A stretch of DNA of 64,000 nt from NCBI GenBank assembly GCA_025201345.1, contig JAIXMG010000040.1, forward strand, positions 169,078 to 233,077, read 5' to 3'. The stretch is from Thamnidium elegans (Eukaryota > Mucoromycota > Mucoromycetes > Mucorales > Mucoraceae). Position numbers and translations under genes: made by a program. Of this stretch, positions 32,686-44,300 are shown one piece after another. Below the pieces are notes generated by a model that searched no databases, was not told the DNA's origin, and saw only the letters and a list, made by a program, of their open reading frames with translations. The first letter of the stretch is position 1. Each line of letters begins with the position of its first letter.

Positions 32686-33171
32686 AGCTCGGATTCCACA
32701 AGCTGGCACATATGTATTGAGAAACGAGCAAGGATTTCTTGAACCAAGAAATTATCCTCCTTCATTATTAAAAGTAACATCAAACAATATAATTAAAGAA
32801 GATGATTATTTTGAAGTTGAGGCAATTATAGGTCATAAATATGACAAAAATAAAAATAATTATCTTTACAGATGTAAGTGATTAAATTATGATGAATCCT
32901 TTAATTCCTGGGAACCACCTTCTAACTTCACCATCCTAAATTCATAACTGAATACTGGCGAAGAATTGGTGAGATACCTGAAAGTATAACTGCTGTAAAT
33001 AAGGCAAATAAAAAATTATTGGAACAAATTAAAGATCAAAGTAACACTATAACTTGTAAGCCAGTTAAAAGAACAAGATCGACAGAACAAAATAAGGTTC
33101 AGCTCGCACATGCTAATAAGCATAAAAAGAGCAAACGATCACTATAAATTTTGTCGGTGTAGTTCACACCT

Positions 33172-33490
33172 GGGTGGGGGGAATGTCGTGATCTAGCACA
33201 TAATTAGTAAAAACATAGCTTACATCATTATCAATGGCTAGTGTAGAATATACAAACTAAACAATAAAGTAAAAGTCATTATAGAAAATACATCATAAAA
33301 TAATATGATGTAAGAGACACTAATATAGTTTATTCTAAATTACTAGTCTAATTGGTAGAAGGGTATAAATACAACTTTAGAAAGGATTCTTATAATCCTG
33401 ATATCTCTTTTTGATAATAAAAACATTCTTATCCAGTCTCACAGTATTTTTACTTGACTTCTTATTATTTATTTTTACCCATTTACCACA
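33172..33490 (+). mobile_element. polypurine tract and 3' LTR (family F) of Gy3
   Basis: gggtggggggaa at 33172-33183 directly precedes TGTCGTGATCTAGC at 33184. The LTR runs at least to 33490 and may continue past the mariner element, since sequence at 36983 onward (ctacgtaagtacaaca) could be its end. Confidence 0.7.
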
Positions 33491-33847
33491 TATACTGTAT
33501 TTTCACCGGTAATTGAGAAAAAGTGAGTGGATTTTTGAGAAAATTTAAACACAGTTATTGAGAAAAGTTGACTGCTATTTTTGGAAAAAGTTCAGTACTA
33601 TTTTTGGAAAAAATCTTTTTATTTAATTGAGAAAATCTAGGGATCAAATTTTTTCTTCCATAGCTAAACAACGTTCAAAGAATGATACAGAATGTCTAAT
33701 ACAGCCTTGGCAATCTTTAAGAGTCACTTCTGAGCATGACTTAAGAATCCTAGGAGTTAGTGTGTCTCCGTTGTCAAAGGCTTCTCTCTTTACACCAAAT
33801 TTTACCTTCGACCAAAACTCTTCTATTGGATTTAAGAAAGGCGAATA

Positions 33848-34958
33848 GGAAGGATATCTATGATCCCTTAATCAATTATTTTCAATAAATATATCTTTTT
33901 ATATTATCGGATATACTACATTTTTAAAATTAACATATCGTCTTTATATTCTATAGATATAAATAAATCAGAATTATATATATAAAATAAATTATTTTAT
34001 CACAAGAGCAAACTGTTGGAATTGAAGTAAATTAGACGATAAATTATCGAGATAAAACTTAGAGAAATTTATTCATTAAAAATAAACTAAAGAATCCTGC
34101 TAAACTAAATAATAATCCCTTTTTATACTTCTTGACAACCGTAATCGGTACCTGATCTTATTGTTATGATAGGTTCGGGTCAATATCTAGACTCAACCTT
34201 CTCACTTTCAAATATATATATTCTACTCTTTCGAATTGACTATAAATATTCTTTGATCCAATCCCCTTGATCGGATAACATGTCCTTCCGGTAATCTCCA
34301 CCTTGTTCTTAATAATGACAGGGTGGTCGAATCGTCCTTATTGGATATGTTATGAGTAGGTTGATGAAACGTTCCTTATATTTTATTTATATATTTCTGA
34401 CTAGAACTTTTTCCCGTATAATTATATTTTATATAATTAAAGGATTGTAATTACAAGATATAGAGTATTATTACTGTATATTTGTTTTATTATTATAAAG
34501 GAGATATTTTCTATATGTCCTAGAGTATATTATTTATACTATATTCATATCATTGATGTGAGTTAATGTATTGCTTATAACAATGGGTGTTCCTTTCTTT
34601 TATCCAGAGTAGCTAGTTCTGGATCAAGACCAATGTTATTACAATATCTCTTATCTCGCATTAATGTTATTGGATTAAAATTTTTATATTTTAAGTCAGA
34701 AGTAGGAACCGTTTTCACTAGAAATGTCCGTATTGATTTCGGTGTTTAATAATAATGTATCGGGATGCATTATTATTGAAATATTAGAAGTTTTTATTAT
34801 TAAGCTTGTTTTTATTCACAATATGATTATTTATATGTTTTATATAAATATCAACCTCAAATACGACACAAACCTTTTAGTTTTGGATAAAGATCAACAT
34901 TTTATTTATGATGTATTTTAAATAATGTTTTAATTTATAATATAAAAGGATATCCGTC
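33848..34958. mobile_element. TA-flanked MITE (GGATATC ends) carrying a solo LTR
   Basis: Ends GGAAGGATATC...GGATATCCGTC between TA dinucleotides at 33846-33847 and 34959-34960; the original transposase reading LPPYSP confirms the empty site. About 250 bp without the family-A LTR. Related to the element at 53259-53489. Confidence 0.75.
34014..34868 (-). mobile_element. solo LTR, family A (complete, 855 bp), TSD CAAAC
   Basis: TGTTGGAATTGAAG to CAAATACGACA, flanked by CAAAC (34009-34013 and 34869-34873). It is the uninterrupted reference for family A and shows the empty site of the CACTG element near 34.52 kb. Confidence 0.93.
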
Positions 34959-35878
34959 TAGGGTGGGAGATATAGACATTTATAGCCTCTATCTTCAATG
35001 GATTTTCTTACTGTTGCCGGCTTATGAATAGGAGCATTATTCATAACAATATAATTCCCTTTCAGATTGTTCTTATCTAAAACATCCATTACATTACTCA
35101 GGTAGCCTAAGTAATGCTCTGTTCTAGTTCCAATTCTAGCTGTTGTCGTTACAACAGTCCCGTCACCTTTTCTTTTTTTACTACCTACCACTGTAATTGG
35201 TTTTCGAAGAGATATATCAATTACCCCTTGAGCCGATATAGCTCCCAAGATTGTAATGGAAGTACCTCGAGAAGTAGGAACAATGGATTTAGCAGGCTTT
35301 CCTTTCTTTGACCAGCCTCGAGAACGACTTATATGAGGATTAAAACCTGCTTCATCGAGAAAAACACAATTTTTTTCGAAGTCTATATCTTTGGTTGCCA
35401 TCCATTCCAGAACTGTTTCTCGTCTTTTGAGCTTGACTTCTTCTGAGTTTCGCTTTTCGGGAAGCTTTTCAAGCCTCTTAAAACTCAGTACGCAATGCTG
35501 ACGAACATGGTTATAGAAGGCTGTTTTACTGATTTTAAGTTCAGGGTATGCTTCTAAAAGTCTGTATCTCATCTGCTCCAGAGTTGTAGGGGCATAACTA
35601 TTAACGATACTAATAATAAAAAGACTATGTGCCTCAGTCAGAATAGCACCCGTACCTTTACCAGGCCCTCTTTTTTTGGCTAAAGGCACAGTCCCAAGTT
35701 CTTCCCATTGTTTCTTAAAACGATATGCAGTACTTACTGTTATACCAGTATCTAATGCCGCGTCTTTTACAGATACTTGTTCTGTAACTAGGGCTAAAAA
35801 CCGCGATATTTGATCCGTATTATAACTACGGTATGTACTTCTTTCTTTTTTTAAGTTTTTCTTTTCCACTAAAGTACT

Positions 35879-36545
35879 TGTTGAGGATGCTTATACCATA
35901 GTCACTTATATCATTATATAATAACGAATATATATCTTTTTTTATACATACGTATATCTTTATGTAAATACTTGTAAATAAGACTAGCATGATTGTCCCA
36001 CATTACTTCACCAAGATTTAATATTACAGTTGTAAGCAGCATATGTTTATTTTCTTTATCATTTATTATTATCTTATTAATAGTTTAACATGACAAGAGT
36101 ATATCTTACCTTGCATGAATATAATAATTCTATATCAAGTGAAACTTAATCCAATGGTTACATATCTATCTCAGCTATCAAGAGTAATCCTTTATCCTGT
36201 CTCACACTGATCCAATAATATGATCGGGAAATCTTTCTAGAAAAAAGAATAACTTGATCGAAATCAATAGAATAATTCAGTAACGAGTAATATAATGTAA
36301 TTGATATCAGGAACTTTCCATTATGATTTATATCCTTGTCTTTACTAGATATGTCAATGATATGAATGATACCCATGTTATAATTATCGATACCAAAATA
36401 CTATAAATATAGGTTGAACTTTAGTTTAATCGTCTTTGTCTTTTTCTTGAAATAAAAAAACCCTATACAAAGTTTTCACAATACTTGTATTGTCTTCCCT
36501 TCTTTTACCTTATACTTTATTACCTTATTATCCCCGTTCTAAACA
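35879..36545 (-). mobile_element. solo LTR, family B, TSD GTACT
   Basis: 667 bp, TGTTGAGGATGC to GTTCTAAACA, flanked by GTACT (35874-35878 and 36546-36550). It splits the mariner transposase gene near its N-terminus. Confidence 0.93.
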
Positions 36546-36982
36546 GTACTAACAACCTCTTCAATTTTGTCCTTAGTAGCATGTTCACTGCTTACGTTTT
36601 CTTTCTCATCACTTGTCTCACTGGATTGCTTTACTGTCAAATCTGTTTCTTCATGAGAGAACTCTTCAGTTAAGTCCACGTCGATTTCCATGGCAGCAGG
36701 ACCATACTCGTATTTCGCTCTCATCATCGACATCAAGCTAACGGTTACTTCTGCTGTTAGTTCATCAGAATTGTCTTGTTCATTGAATGACAAGTATTCG
36801 AAATCCATATTATTATTCATGTTAAAAAAAGAAATGAAAAAGGGAAGGACACTTTTATAAAAAAATTCCAAAAATAGTACTAAACTTTTCCCAAAAATAA
36901 CAGTCAACTTTTCTCAATAACTGTGTTTAAATTTTCTCAAAAATTCACTCACTTTTTCTCAATTACCGGTGAAAATACAGTA

Positions 36983-37215
36983 CTACGTAAGTACAACACC
37001 CATTATACAAATAACCAATACTCCATTTGTAACAGTACCATTTGACAGATTGTTATTTTATCTTCCGCTTAATAAAAGACTATCAGTAGTTAAAAAAAAA
37101 AATTAAATTGTAGCTGTCAAAAATCAGCTCGTAACATTAATTTCTGTTATTTGTATGGGACGATCAAAAATAATATAAACATCTCACGATAATATCGAAA
37201 AAATTAAAAAAAAAT
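36983..37215. other. spacer between mariner element and tRNA
   Basis: May contain the tail of the Gy3 3' LTR (to about 36998). The T-run on the minus strand just below 37215 serves as the Pol III terminator of the tRNA. Confidence 0.4.
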
Positions 37216-37288
37216 TGGAGTAGCTGGGCGTCGATCCCAGTGCCTCTCACATGCTAAGCGAGCGCTCTACCATTTGAGCTACAACCCC
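37216..37288 (-). tRNA. tRNA-Ala (anticodon AGC)
   Basis: The minus strand starts GGGGTTGTAGCTCAAATGG with A box TAGCTCAAATGGTAGAGC. The anticodon arm is CTCGC-TTAGCAT-GTGAG (anticodon AGC), the T arm CTGGG-ATCGACG-CCCAG, and the acceptor strand ends CTACTCC plus discriminator A. The acceptor stem pairs except for one U-U. No intron. A run of nine T follows within 10 bp, the Pol III terminator. The 5' LTR of element Gy2 begins 9 bp upstream of the mature 5' end. Confidence 0.93.
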
Positions 37289-37297
37289 CCTTTCTTT

Positions 37298-37786
37298 TGT
37301 CAACCTGAAAATTGCTGATGGTTTGGATGCCCCGGAACTCAACAGTTCGGTCCGAAACAATTCGGCTGGTACGACTACAGCCGAAGACCCTATGGACATC
37401 CCAGTTGATATCGAGCTCAGACTCAAGAAGACTAAGATCCAGAAAAGGAAGTTTGTGCCATCCGTTAGGAATTACGTAAGAAGGAAAAAGGCTAAGCAAT
37501 AATGAATAATGATCACCTCTTCAATATCGCATATCATTACTAAAACCTTTACCGAATATTAAACGGATGCACTTATTATAAATACTTATGATTATCACAC
37601 TACACATTATATATATATTTATTCCTTATTACTAATACTATTATATCGCTTAACTATAAATACCCCCACTCTATAACTAATAAAACATTATCTTCTATTT
37701 GACATAACTACTTACTTAATTGATTAACCACTGAGAGTTGAATCAATTACATTTAAATCACTATAAATACTATTACAAAACTTACA
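37298..37786 (+). repeat. 5' LTR of Gy2
   Basis: 489 bp, TGTCAACCTG...AACTTACA. Its first ~200 bp also carry the coding sequence that forms the pol C-terminus in the 3' copy. Confidence 0.92.
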
Positions 37787-37788
37787 TT

Positions 37789-37800
37789 TGGTAGCACCAG
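37789..37800 (+). promoter_or_regulatory. candidate primer-binding site of Gy2
   Basis: TGGTAGCACCAG lies two bases after the 5' LTR. It starts with TGG, as expected for pairing with a tRNA 3' CCA end; it does not match the tRNA-Ala next door. Confidence 0.6.
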
Positions 37801-37809
37801 TTTCTCAAG

Positions 37810-38658
37810 ATGACAGGAAAAGAAGGCTATAACAGCAATAATGAAATGGCTGAACTTATCAAGAGGTTCACTACGGCTATGACTGAAAACAAACAAATTA
37901 GGGTAAAAGAACCTAATACTTATGATGGTACAAGAGATGCTCTTTTAATTGATGGGTGGTTTAGATCAGTTGAAAGATATGTAAACTTTCAAGGGTGGAA
38001 CACTGAAAGAAGCTACTTATTTGGTACTACTCTTTTACGTGATAGAGCTGACGCATGGTTTAGAACCATTGAATTAACTGACGAAGCCCCTACTACGTGG
38101 TTGGAATTGAAGAGATTAATTACTGAATTTTTTAGGCCTGACAATTCTGTTAGAATTGCTCGTGATCGTTTAGCTGTATTAAAACAGACAGGTGATCTGG
38201 TAACTTATATTAACAATTTTATGGATATTAAATTGGCTATCCCTGGAATGACTGATGATGAAGGTTGTGACAAGTTTGTCCGAGGTTTAATAAGTAAACA
38301 AATGCGTTCTCACATTAGACAATATGAAGCAAATACGTTAAAAGAAGCTATTCATGCCGCCTTAGCTTTTGATAGTGCTCAACATGAAGAAGATTCGTTT
38401 AATAATTATCAAAGATCAAACTCAAGGTTTAACAACAATTACTCTCGTAATCAATCCTCTCCTGGTTATTCCCGTACTCAAAACTCTTCCGGTTACTCTC
38501 GCGAAAGAAGCTATCGTCCTAACAATTCTGGTGGTTCTACTGGTTCTTGTTACTATTGTCATAAAACTGGGCATTTGAAAAGAAATTGTCGAACTAGGTT
38601 ATCAGACATCAAGAGATTAGATGATCAACATTACAAGAAGGATTTTCACTCAACGTAG
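37810..38658 (+). CDS. Gag protein of Gy2, 282 aa
   Basis: Capsid/nucleocapsid protein. The ATG lies 23 bp after the LTR. Residues about 40-200 show the retrotrans_gag fold pattern (LIDGWFRSVERYVNFQGWN, LRDRADAWFRTI, DLVTYINNFMDIKLAIPGM, KFVRGLISKQMRSHI). A Ser/Asn/Arg-rich linker follows, then a CCHC zinc knuckle CYYCHKTGHLKRNC at residues 247-260. The stop is at 38656-38658. Pol is in the -1 frame relative to gag, with an overlap of about 33 nt. Confidence 0.9.
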   Translation: MTGKEGYNSNNEMAELIKRFTTAMTENKQIRVKEPNTYDGTRDALLIDGWFRSVERYVNFQGWNTERSYLFGTTLLRDRADAWFRTIELTDEAPTTWLELKRLITEFFRPDNSVRIARDRLAVLKQTGDLVTYINNFMDIKLAIPGMTDDEGCDKFVRGLISKQMRSHIRQYEANTLKEAIHAALAFDSAQHEEDSFNNYQRSNSRFNNNYSRNQSSPGYSRTQNSSGYSRERSYRPNNSGGSTGSCYYCHKTGHLKRNCRTRLSDIKRLDDQHYKKDFHST

Positions 38659-40820
38659 TTGAAGAACAGGAAGTTCAACTACTTGAATCAGATAATGATG
38701 ACAATTTTCCTGATAACAATAAAAATTTAATTGATTTTGACCTCTATTCTAATGCTATTTCACTTGATAGTAACCAATACCCTACACTGACTCCAAACCC
38801 TTTTCCTACTCAAACTATAATTGAAAGTAAATTCCAGACTCAAGATGTAGTTGTTGAAACACTGCCTATTTTATATCCAAAATCACTGAATGATGAATTA
38901 CAATATTTGACTGAATTAAATGCTATTGCCACTACTCTCCCACTTTATCCTGCTTCCTACCATGATCAAAAAATCCAAATTCTCATTGACTCAGGCGCAA
39001 GCGAAAATTATGTGTCTCCTCATGTAATCCAATCCGTACATAACAAACGACTTATTCCCGTGAATAATCGACAAGTTGAAACTGCTAGTGGGAACATATC
39101 GCAAATTGAATACAAGGTTGAAATGGATATTACGTTGAATGGTGTTTGTAACAAGATCACTGCTTTTGTCTTTCCCACCAAGTTTGATCTTATTCTTGGC
39201 CGATCCTGGTTAAAACAAACACAACCATCTCCTGATTGGGAAAATGATACTTGGTATTTAAATAATGGACGTGTCAAACTACAACCATGCACAAATATAA
39301 AAAAACATTCACATTCTATTCCAAAACTTAGTTACCTTATTAGCCATAAACAAGCTGATCGTATCATAAAAAAAGGTGGCGAAAGTTTCCTCTTTTTTAT
39401 TAAATCCAATGATGAGGATGACAAGTATAAAAATCCAAAGCTACAAACTACTGAATATTGGGATCAATTAGTACAAGAGTTTTCCAGTGTGTTTAAAGAA
39501 GAGTTACCTGGCCTCCCTCCTGATCGTGGTGTGCACCATTTAATTGATACTGGCGATGCTAATCCTGTTTCCCGTCCTCCCTACAAAATGAGTCCATTAG
39601 AATTAGACGAACTAAAAAAACAACTAACTGAATTACTTCGTTTAGGCTTAATTAAACCTAGTTCTTCCCCATGGGGCGCTGGTGTTCTTTTTGTTCGTAA
39701 GAAGCCTGATCCTGGATCAAATAAACCTGGAAGCCTTCGAATGTGTATTGATTATCGATCTTTGAATAAACTGTCGATTCGTAATAGCTCAAGTATACCT
39801 AGAATTGATGAATGTTTAGACAAAATGAGTGGTGCACGTTATTTTACAAGTTTGGATTTACGTAGTGGTTACCATCAAATTAGAATACATCCGGATGATG
39901 TTCCAAAAACAGCTTTTAATACTAGGTACGGTCAGTACTCTTGGTTGGTAATGCCATTTGGTCTTTGTAATGCCCCACCTGTGTTCCAATCTTTAATGAA
40001 TAAGATTCTTGGTGACTATATTGATAAAACAACTATTGTATATCTTGATGATATTCTTATTTTTAGTAAAACACTTGAAGAACACAAAGTCCATGTTCGA
40101 CAGATCTTAAACGTACTAAAAAAAGAAAAACTGATTGCTAATTTGAAAAAGTGTGAATTTGGAAAACAAGAGTTGACTTTTGTTGGTTTCAAGATTACTG
40201 CTCATGGTATTTCTCCAAGTCCTGAAAAGGTAAAAGTAGTTCAAAATTGGCCACGAATGAAGAATGTACAAGAAGTTCGCCAATTCATTGGGTTTGCACA
40301 ATTTTATAAAAGGTTTATAAAAGACTTCGCGTCGATTGCTGCGCCGTTAACAGATTTAACAAGAGGGACAGGCATAAAAACGAGACCAATTGTTTGGACT
40401 AGTGACTGCCAAAATAGTTTTGATAGGTTAAAACAATTGTTATCATCAAGTCCTGTACTTCAAGTAGTTCGTATGGACAAGCCTTTTAGAATAGAAGTTG
40501 ATGCTTCTGATCGAGGTTGCGGATCGGTGCTCCTGCAACCTGATGATGATCCTTCCTTACCTTGGCATCCACTTTGTTTTGAATCAAAAAAATATGCTGA
40601 CTCGGAAACTAAATTACCTGCGCAAGAAAGGGAATTACTCGGAATTTTACATGCTTTACGTACCTGGCGTTGTTACGTTGATGGCTGTCCTAAAGGATAT
40701 ACCGTATATTCGGACCACCTTCCTTTAGAGTATTTTAGATCAAAAGAGAACCCACCTAGTCGTCTGATAAGATGGATTAATGAATTAGAACTGTATGCAC
40801 CAAATATTTGTTACAAGCCA
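38625..40820 (+). pseudogene. Gy2 pol, first part (protease, RT, RNase H), cut by Gy1
   Basis: The frame opens right after TGA at 38622-38624 and overlaps the end of gag in the -1 frame. The aspartic protease is IQILIDSGASENYVSP, RT includes MCIDYRSLN, DLRSGYHQI and the YLDDILIF active site, and RNase H contains FRIEVDASDRGCGSVLLQ and AQERELLGILHAL. It is truncated in the sequence CYKP by insertion of Gy1 at the GCCAG target. The open frame from its first internal ATG is 38907. No lesion other than the insertion was seen in this part. Confidence 0.9.
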
Positions 40821-40821
40821 G

Positions 40822-41171
40822 TGTGGAGAAATACTTTGATTTAACACAGAAAAATTAATAAAAACAGGTGAATAAGATTAAATGTCTAATAACGTTTATT
40901 TCTTATTTTAATTGCAAAAATCAATCCCGGTAAAAGGGATTGCTAACTATGATTTCTTATTTATAGTCTTTTGCAATAGTGGTCACACTATTGTGATTGA
41001 TCGTTACACGTAGATTTGATCTAGTGATTTTTATAGCCTGAGGATCTTGATTTCTAGATCCTGCGCTTTTTTTATATATAAGGTTCATTTTGATACCTAA
41101 GGTTTGTTATGCTTTATAATCGATGGTTCATCGATTATTATATATTTTATTTTATGTGTGATTTTACCACA
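40822..41171 (-). repeat. 3' LTR of Gy1 (family H)
   Basis: 350 bp. On the plus strand it reads tgtggagaaatactttg...gattttaccaca. Confidence 0.94.
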
Positions 41172-41323
41172 TGCTCCCCCACCAACGTCAGCGTAGCGCG
41201 TGATTGTTAAGGGTTTTTTTTTTTTTTTTTTTTAGGGATGTTTGCATCACGTGTACTGAAAAAAATGTACTCTTTTTTTTTTTTTTTTTTTTAGCAGTTG
41301 CTCTGTGCTCCTTTTTTTTTTTT

Positions 41324-44300
41324 TTACTTTCTTTTACTACGTAAATTACGTGTATGACTTTGACTATAACCTGGTGCAGGTTGCTTTCTTTTGTTCCCAT
41401 TAGGTTTTGTGCTAGTGTCGACCGTTTTTGTCATTGACTTGCTAACCTTCTTGTTTTGTTTAGAAACGTAATCGCTAACCAGTTTAGCTTTACGTTCTTC
41501 CTCAAGTTTCTTGAGTTCGTTAACTTTTACCCAATATTTTCGAATGGTTTCAGGATCAGTGAACGCATCAGCTTTGAGCCATGAGTTGTCTCTTTCTCTG
41601 TAACCTACCCAACTTACCAAGTATTCTCTGTCAGTGACGGAACCTCGGTGATCACGAATTTCTTTTACTTCGTATATTTCATCTTCGATCGCTTTTTCGT
41701 CAATAGTTACCACCTTTAATTCAGAAGGGACGTAATCTCTATGTAACATTTCATTCATTTCATCTTTCAACACATATGTTCCATATTTGGTTTTAGTGAC
41801 AACGTGAAATGGTCCATCATATAGAGGAGACAGTTTGGTAGTTCGAGAGGTTAATCGAATCATTACAGTTGTACCAATAGGGATGTCTACTAAGTAGTTT
41901 TTTTTATCAAATTGTTTTCTTTGTATCTCCATTAATTTATTTGTTCTTTCATGTATAGCCGGGAAGACGATGTCAGCCATGTAATCGGCTTTTTTTATCA
42001 AGTCTTCTACCGTTACCACTTTCTTTGGAAGAGTAGCTTTAACTGCTGGATCGGTGCAATCCTGGATTTTAGGGAATCTTCGCGCAAACATGAGTGAGAA
42101 AGGACTTGATCCTGTTCTGTTACGTATCTTTAAATTACACGCCAATTGGGCAGCAGGTAGAATCATGTCCCACTTACTGGTATCATTACCACACATCTTT
42201 CTTACTGTGTTTACAATAATTTTTACGGCATTTTCTCCACTGCCATTAGATTGAGGATAGCCAGCAGTGGAGAACCTATGTGGGATTCCCAGGACGTTTG
42301 TAATAGAGTTCATGAGCGTATTTTTATATTCGGCGCCATTATCGCTAACCAAACATGTGGATGGAAAGGCATAGTCACCGAAGATTTGACACAGCGTGTT
42401 GGCTATCGTATCACTTTGCTTATTTGGCAAAGCCCGAGCAATTATATATCTGGTACAGATATCTACAACTATCAATATATACATGTTGTTTCGCAATGTC
42501 AGACTGAATGGTCCAGCCATATCTGTTGCAATATGTGCGAAAGGTTCTGCCGACACAATGGATTTTAACCCATGGAAACCCCGACGTACCACATTATGTC
42601 GAGCACAATGTATACAGCTAGAAACAATTTGTTGAGCTTCTGCAAAGATCCCTGTCCAATGTAACCCATCAGCATGTAACCTTTGCACAATACTTTCAGA
42701 CCCGAAATGGCCAAGGGTATGCACATCGTTTAACAAAGCATGTCTAGACTCGATAGGAGGTGCTATATAGTCGGTTATGGTATCCTTGAATTTTGGAGAG
42801 TTTAATTTTATCGCTAATATATTCAGATTTTTATCTATGCTACGAATATTGCGTTTGTAGATAAATTTATCCGTCGTTATGACTTTATCAGTTTTTTTAA
42901 AACTTTCGACAGGATTTTTTTTTCTCCTTTCTAAAATAATTCTGTTTAATTGTTTTATCTTTTTATCATCTTCTTCTACTTCTTCTTCATAGTTTACTTC
43001 GGGATACAGTCTACTTAATAGATCTGGTAAAACATTGTTGATACCCTTTATATAAGTAACCGAGAATGAGAATTCACTTAATACATCCATGTAGGATTGT
43101 ATAGTCCGGTTCGGAATGTGAGTTGTATAATCAAAAGTGATTGCTTTATGATCCGTCCATACTTCTATATCCTGATGACCTAACAACAAGGATCGAAATC
43201 TTTGGAATCCATAATAGATGGCAAATAGCTCTCTTCTATTTACAGACCAATTTTGAGCAGAGGAAGGTAGTGAAGTACTAGCCATAGCTATAATAATCGT
43301 TCTACCATTGTTATCTCTCTGTGTCAAAACTGCTGATGCGGCATATTGTGAAGCATCCGTTTCCAAATACATCTTTTTTTGCATATCTGGTGTGTGCAAC
43401 ACTGCCTTTGACATCAATATTTGTTTTATATTGTTCAAGCGATCAGTGTGAAATGAGGTCCATTTATTTAGAACATCTTTATCATTTCTTAAGGCATCCA
43501 AAGGCGCAGCGATGTCCGATATTTTTGGAACATAATTTCGTAGGTAGGATACTACTCCCATAATTTTCCTTACTTGTTCAGCTGACTTTGGTATAGGCCA
43601 TTCATTTATATTAGAAAGTCTTCTTTGATCTATTTTTGTAATACCAGGTCCTACAACGAACCCTAGCATATAGATACTTGATTTAAAGAAGGTACATTTG
43701 GCAAAATTAATTTTTAAATTTGCGGCAGTGAGTTTCTCAATTGCTCTTGTTACTATTTCAGCGTGATTTTCAACATCTGAAAATATACAACAGTCGTCGA
43801 CATATGTTGCAATTTGGGCTTCACCATTGAAAATGATATTCATAACTCTGCAGAATTGACTAGTGACAAATTTAAGCCCAAAACAGGTACCAACCCACTT
43901 ATAGGTCTTATCATCAAAAGTAAAAGATAATACTTCTTGGCTGGCTTCATCTACTTTGAAACTGTTGTAGGCTGATTTTAAATCAAGTCTACTAAACACT
44001 TTTCCAGTGGAAACCTTATCAAAAATATCTTGGATATTTGGGACCGTGAAGTTCTCTACCAATGAATCGTCTATGTTTAAATTTTGGCGACGTAAGTCGA
44101 GACAAATTCTAGTGGCAGTGATTTGATTATTTTCATCTTTTTTTCCGATTGCCAATAAAGGGGAATTGTACTTATTACTTGGTTTACTTTCTACCACGAC
44201 TCCAGACTCCAACCAACTTTTAAGTTGTTTTTTTATTTCGGGTCGAGCATGGTAAGGTAATGCATACTGGCGAACATAACAGTTAGTCGCGTCCTTTTTT

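Larger units (their letters stand above)
29803..33146 (+). pseudogene. Ty3/gypsy pol remnant Gy3 (RNase H to chromodomain), interrupted three times
   Basis: Starts inside RNase H (LFTDNKALTYIHTQRTANLM), then the integrase zinc finger (H-x3-H..C-x2-H region, HIKGHFGEESLINAIKRKGI), the integrase core (WGIDLTGPF, LQSDHGSEFVNK, SNGASERAVQ) and the GPY/F-type region (HYKGYY). A chromodomain ends the frame (EVEAIIGHKYDKNKNNYLYR... SFNSWEPP). Lesions are the TAG after KTIKNK (30730-30732), another stop before CKVAPTQLF, and stops within the chromodomain. Three insertions split it: LTR-E at 30838-31334, LTR-B at 31610-32261 and LTR-D at 32290-32685. Gag, protease and RT are missing on the left. A purine-rich tract (33172-33183) and a 3' LTR follow. 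Confidence 0.85.
33644..36820 (-). pseudogene. Tc1/mariner (DD34E-type) transposase split by two insertions
   Basis: Minus-strand pieces: N-terminal 36551-36820 (MNNNMDFEYLSFNEQDN, acidic, then HATKDKIEEVV), middle 34959-35873 (TDQISRFLALVTEQVSVKDA HTH region, VFLDEAGFNPH first Asp, YKCLYLPP) and C-terminal 33644-33847 (YSPFLNPIEEFWSKVKFG, the Glu). The breaks fall exactly at the LTR-B insertion (GTACT duplication) and the MITE (TA), so the frame is consistent across both sites. The usual second catalytic Asp (MDNAPIH in the sister copy at 19.6 kb) is Asn here: IVMNNAPIH. So the gene carried a catalytic lesion, or acquired one, besides the insertions. Confidence 0.85.
33495..36980 (-). mobile_element. 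Tc1/mariner-type transposon with ~110-bp TIRs, TSD TA
   Basis: Both ends begin CTGTATTTTCACCGGTAATT and continue as near-perfect inverted repeats for about 110 bp (33495-33604 and 36870-36980), with TA flanks at 33493-33494 and 36981-36982. It contains a transposase gene on the minus strand and three later insertions: a MITE with a family-A LTR inside it, and a family-B LTR. Confidence 0.9.
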
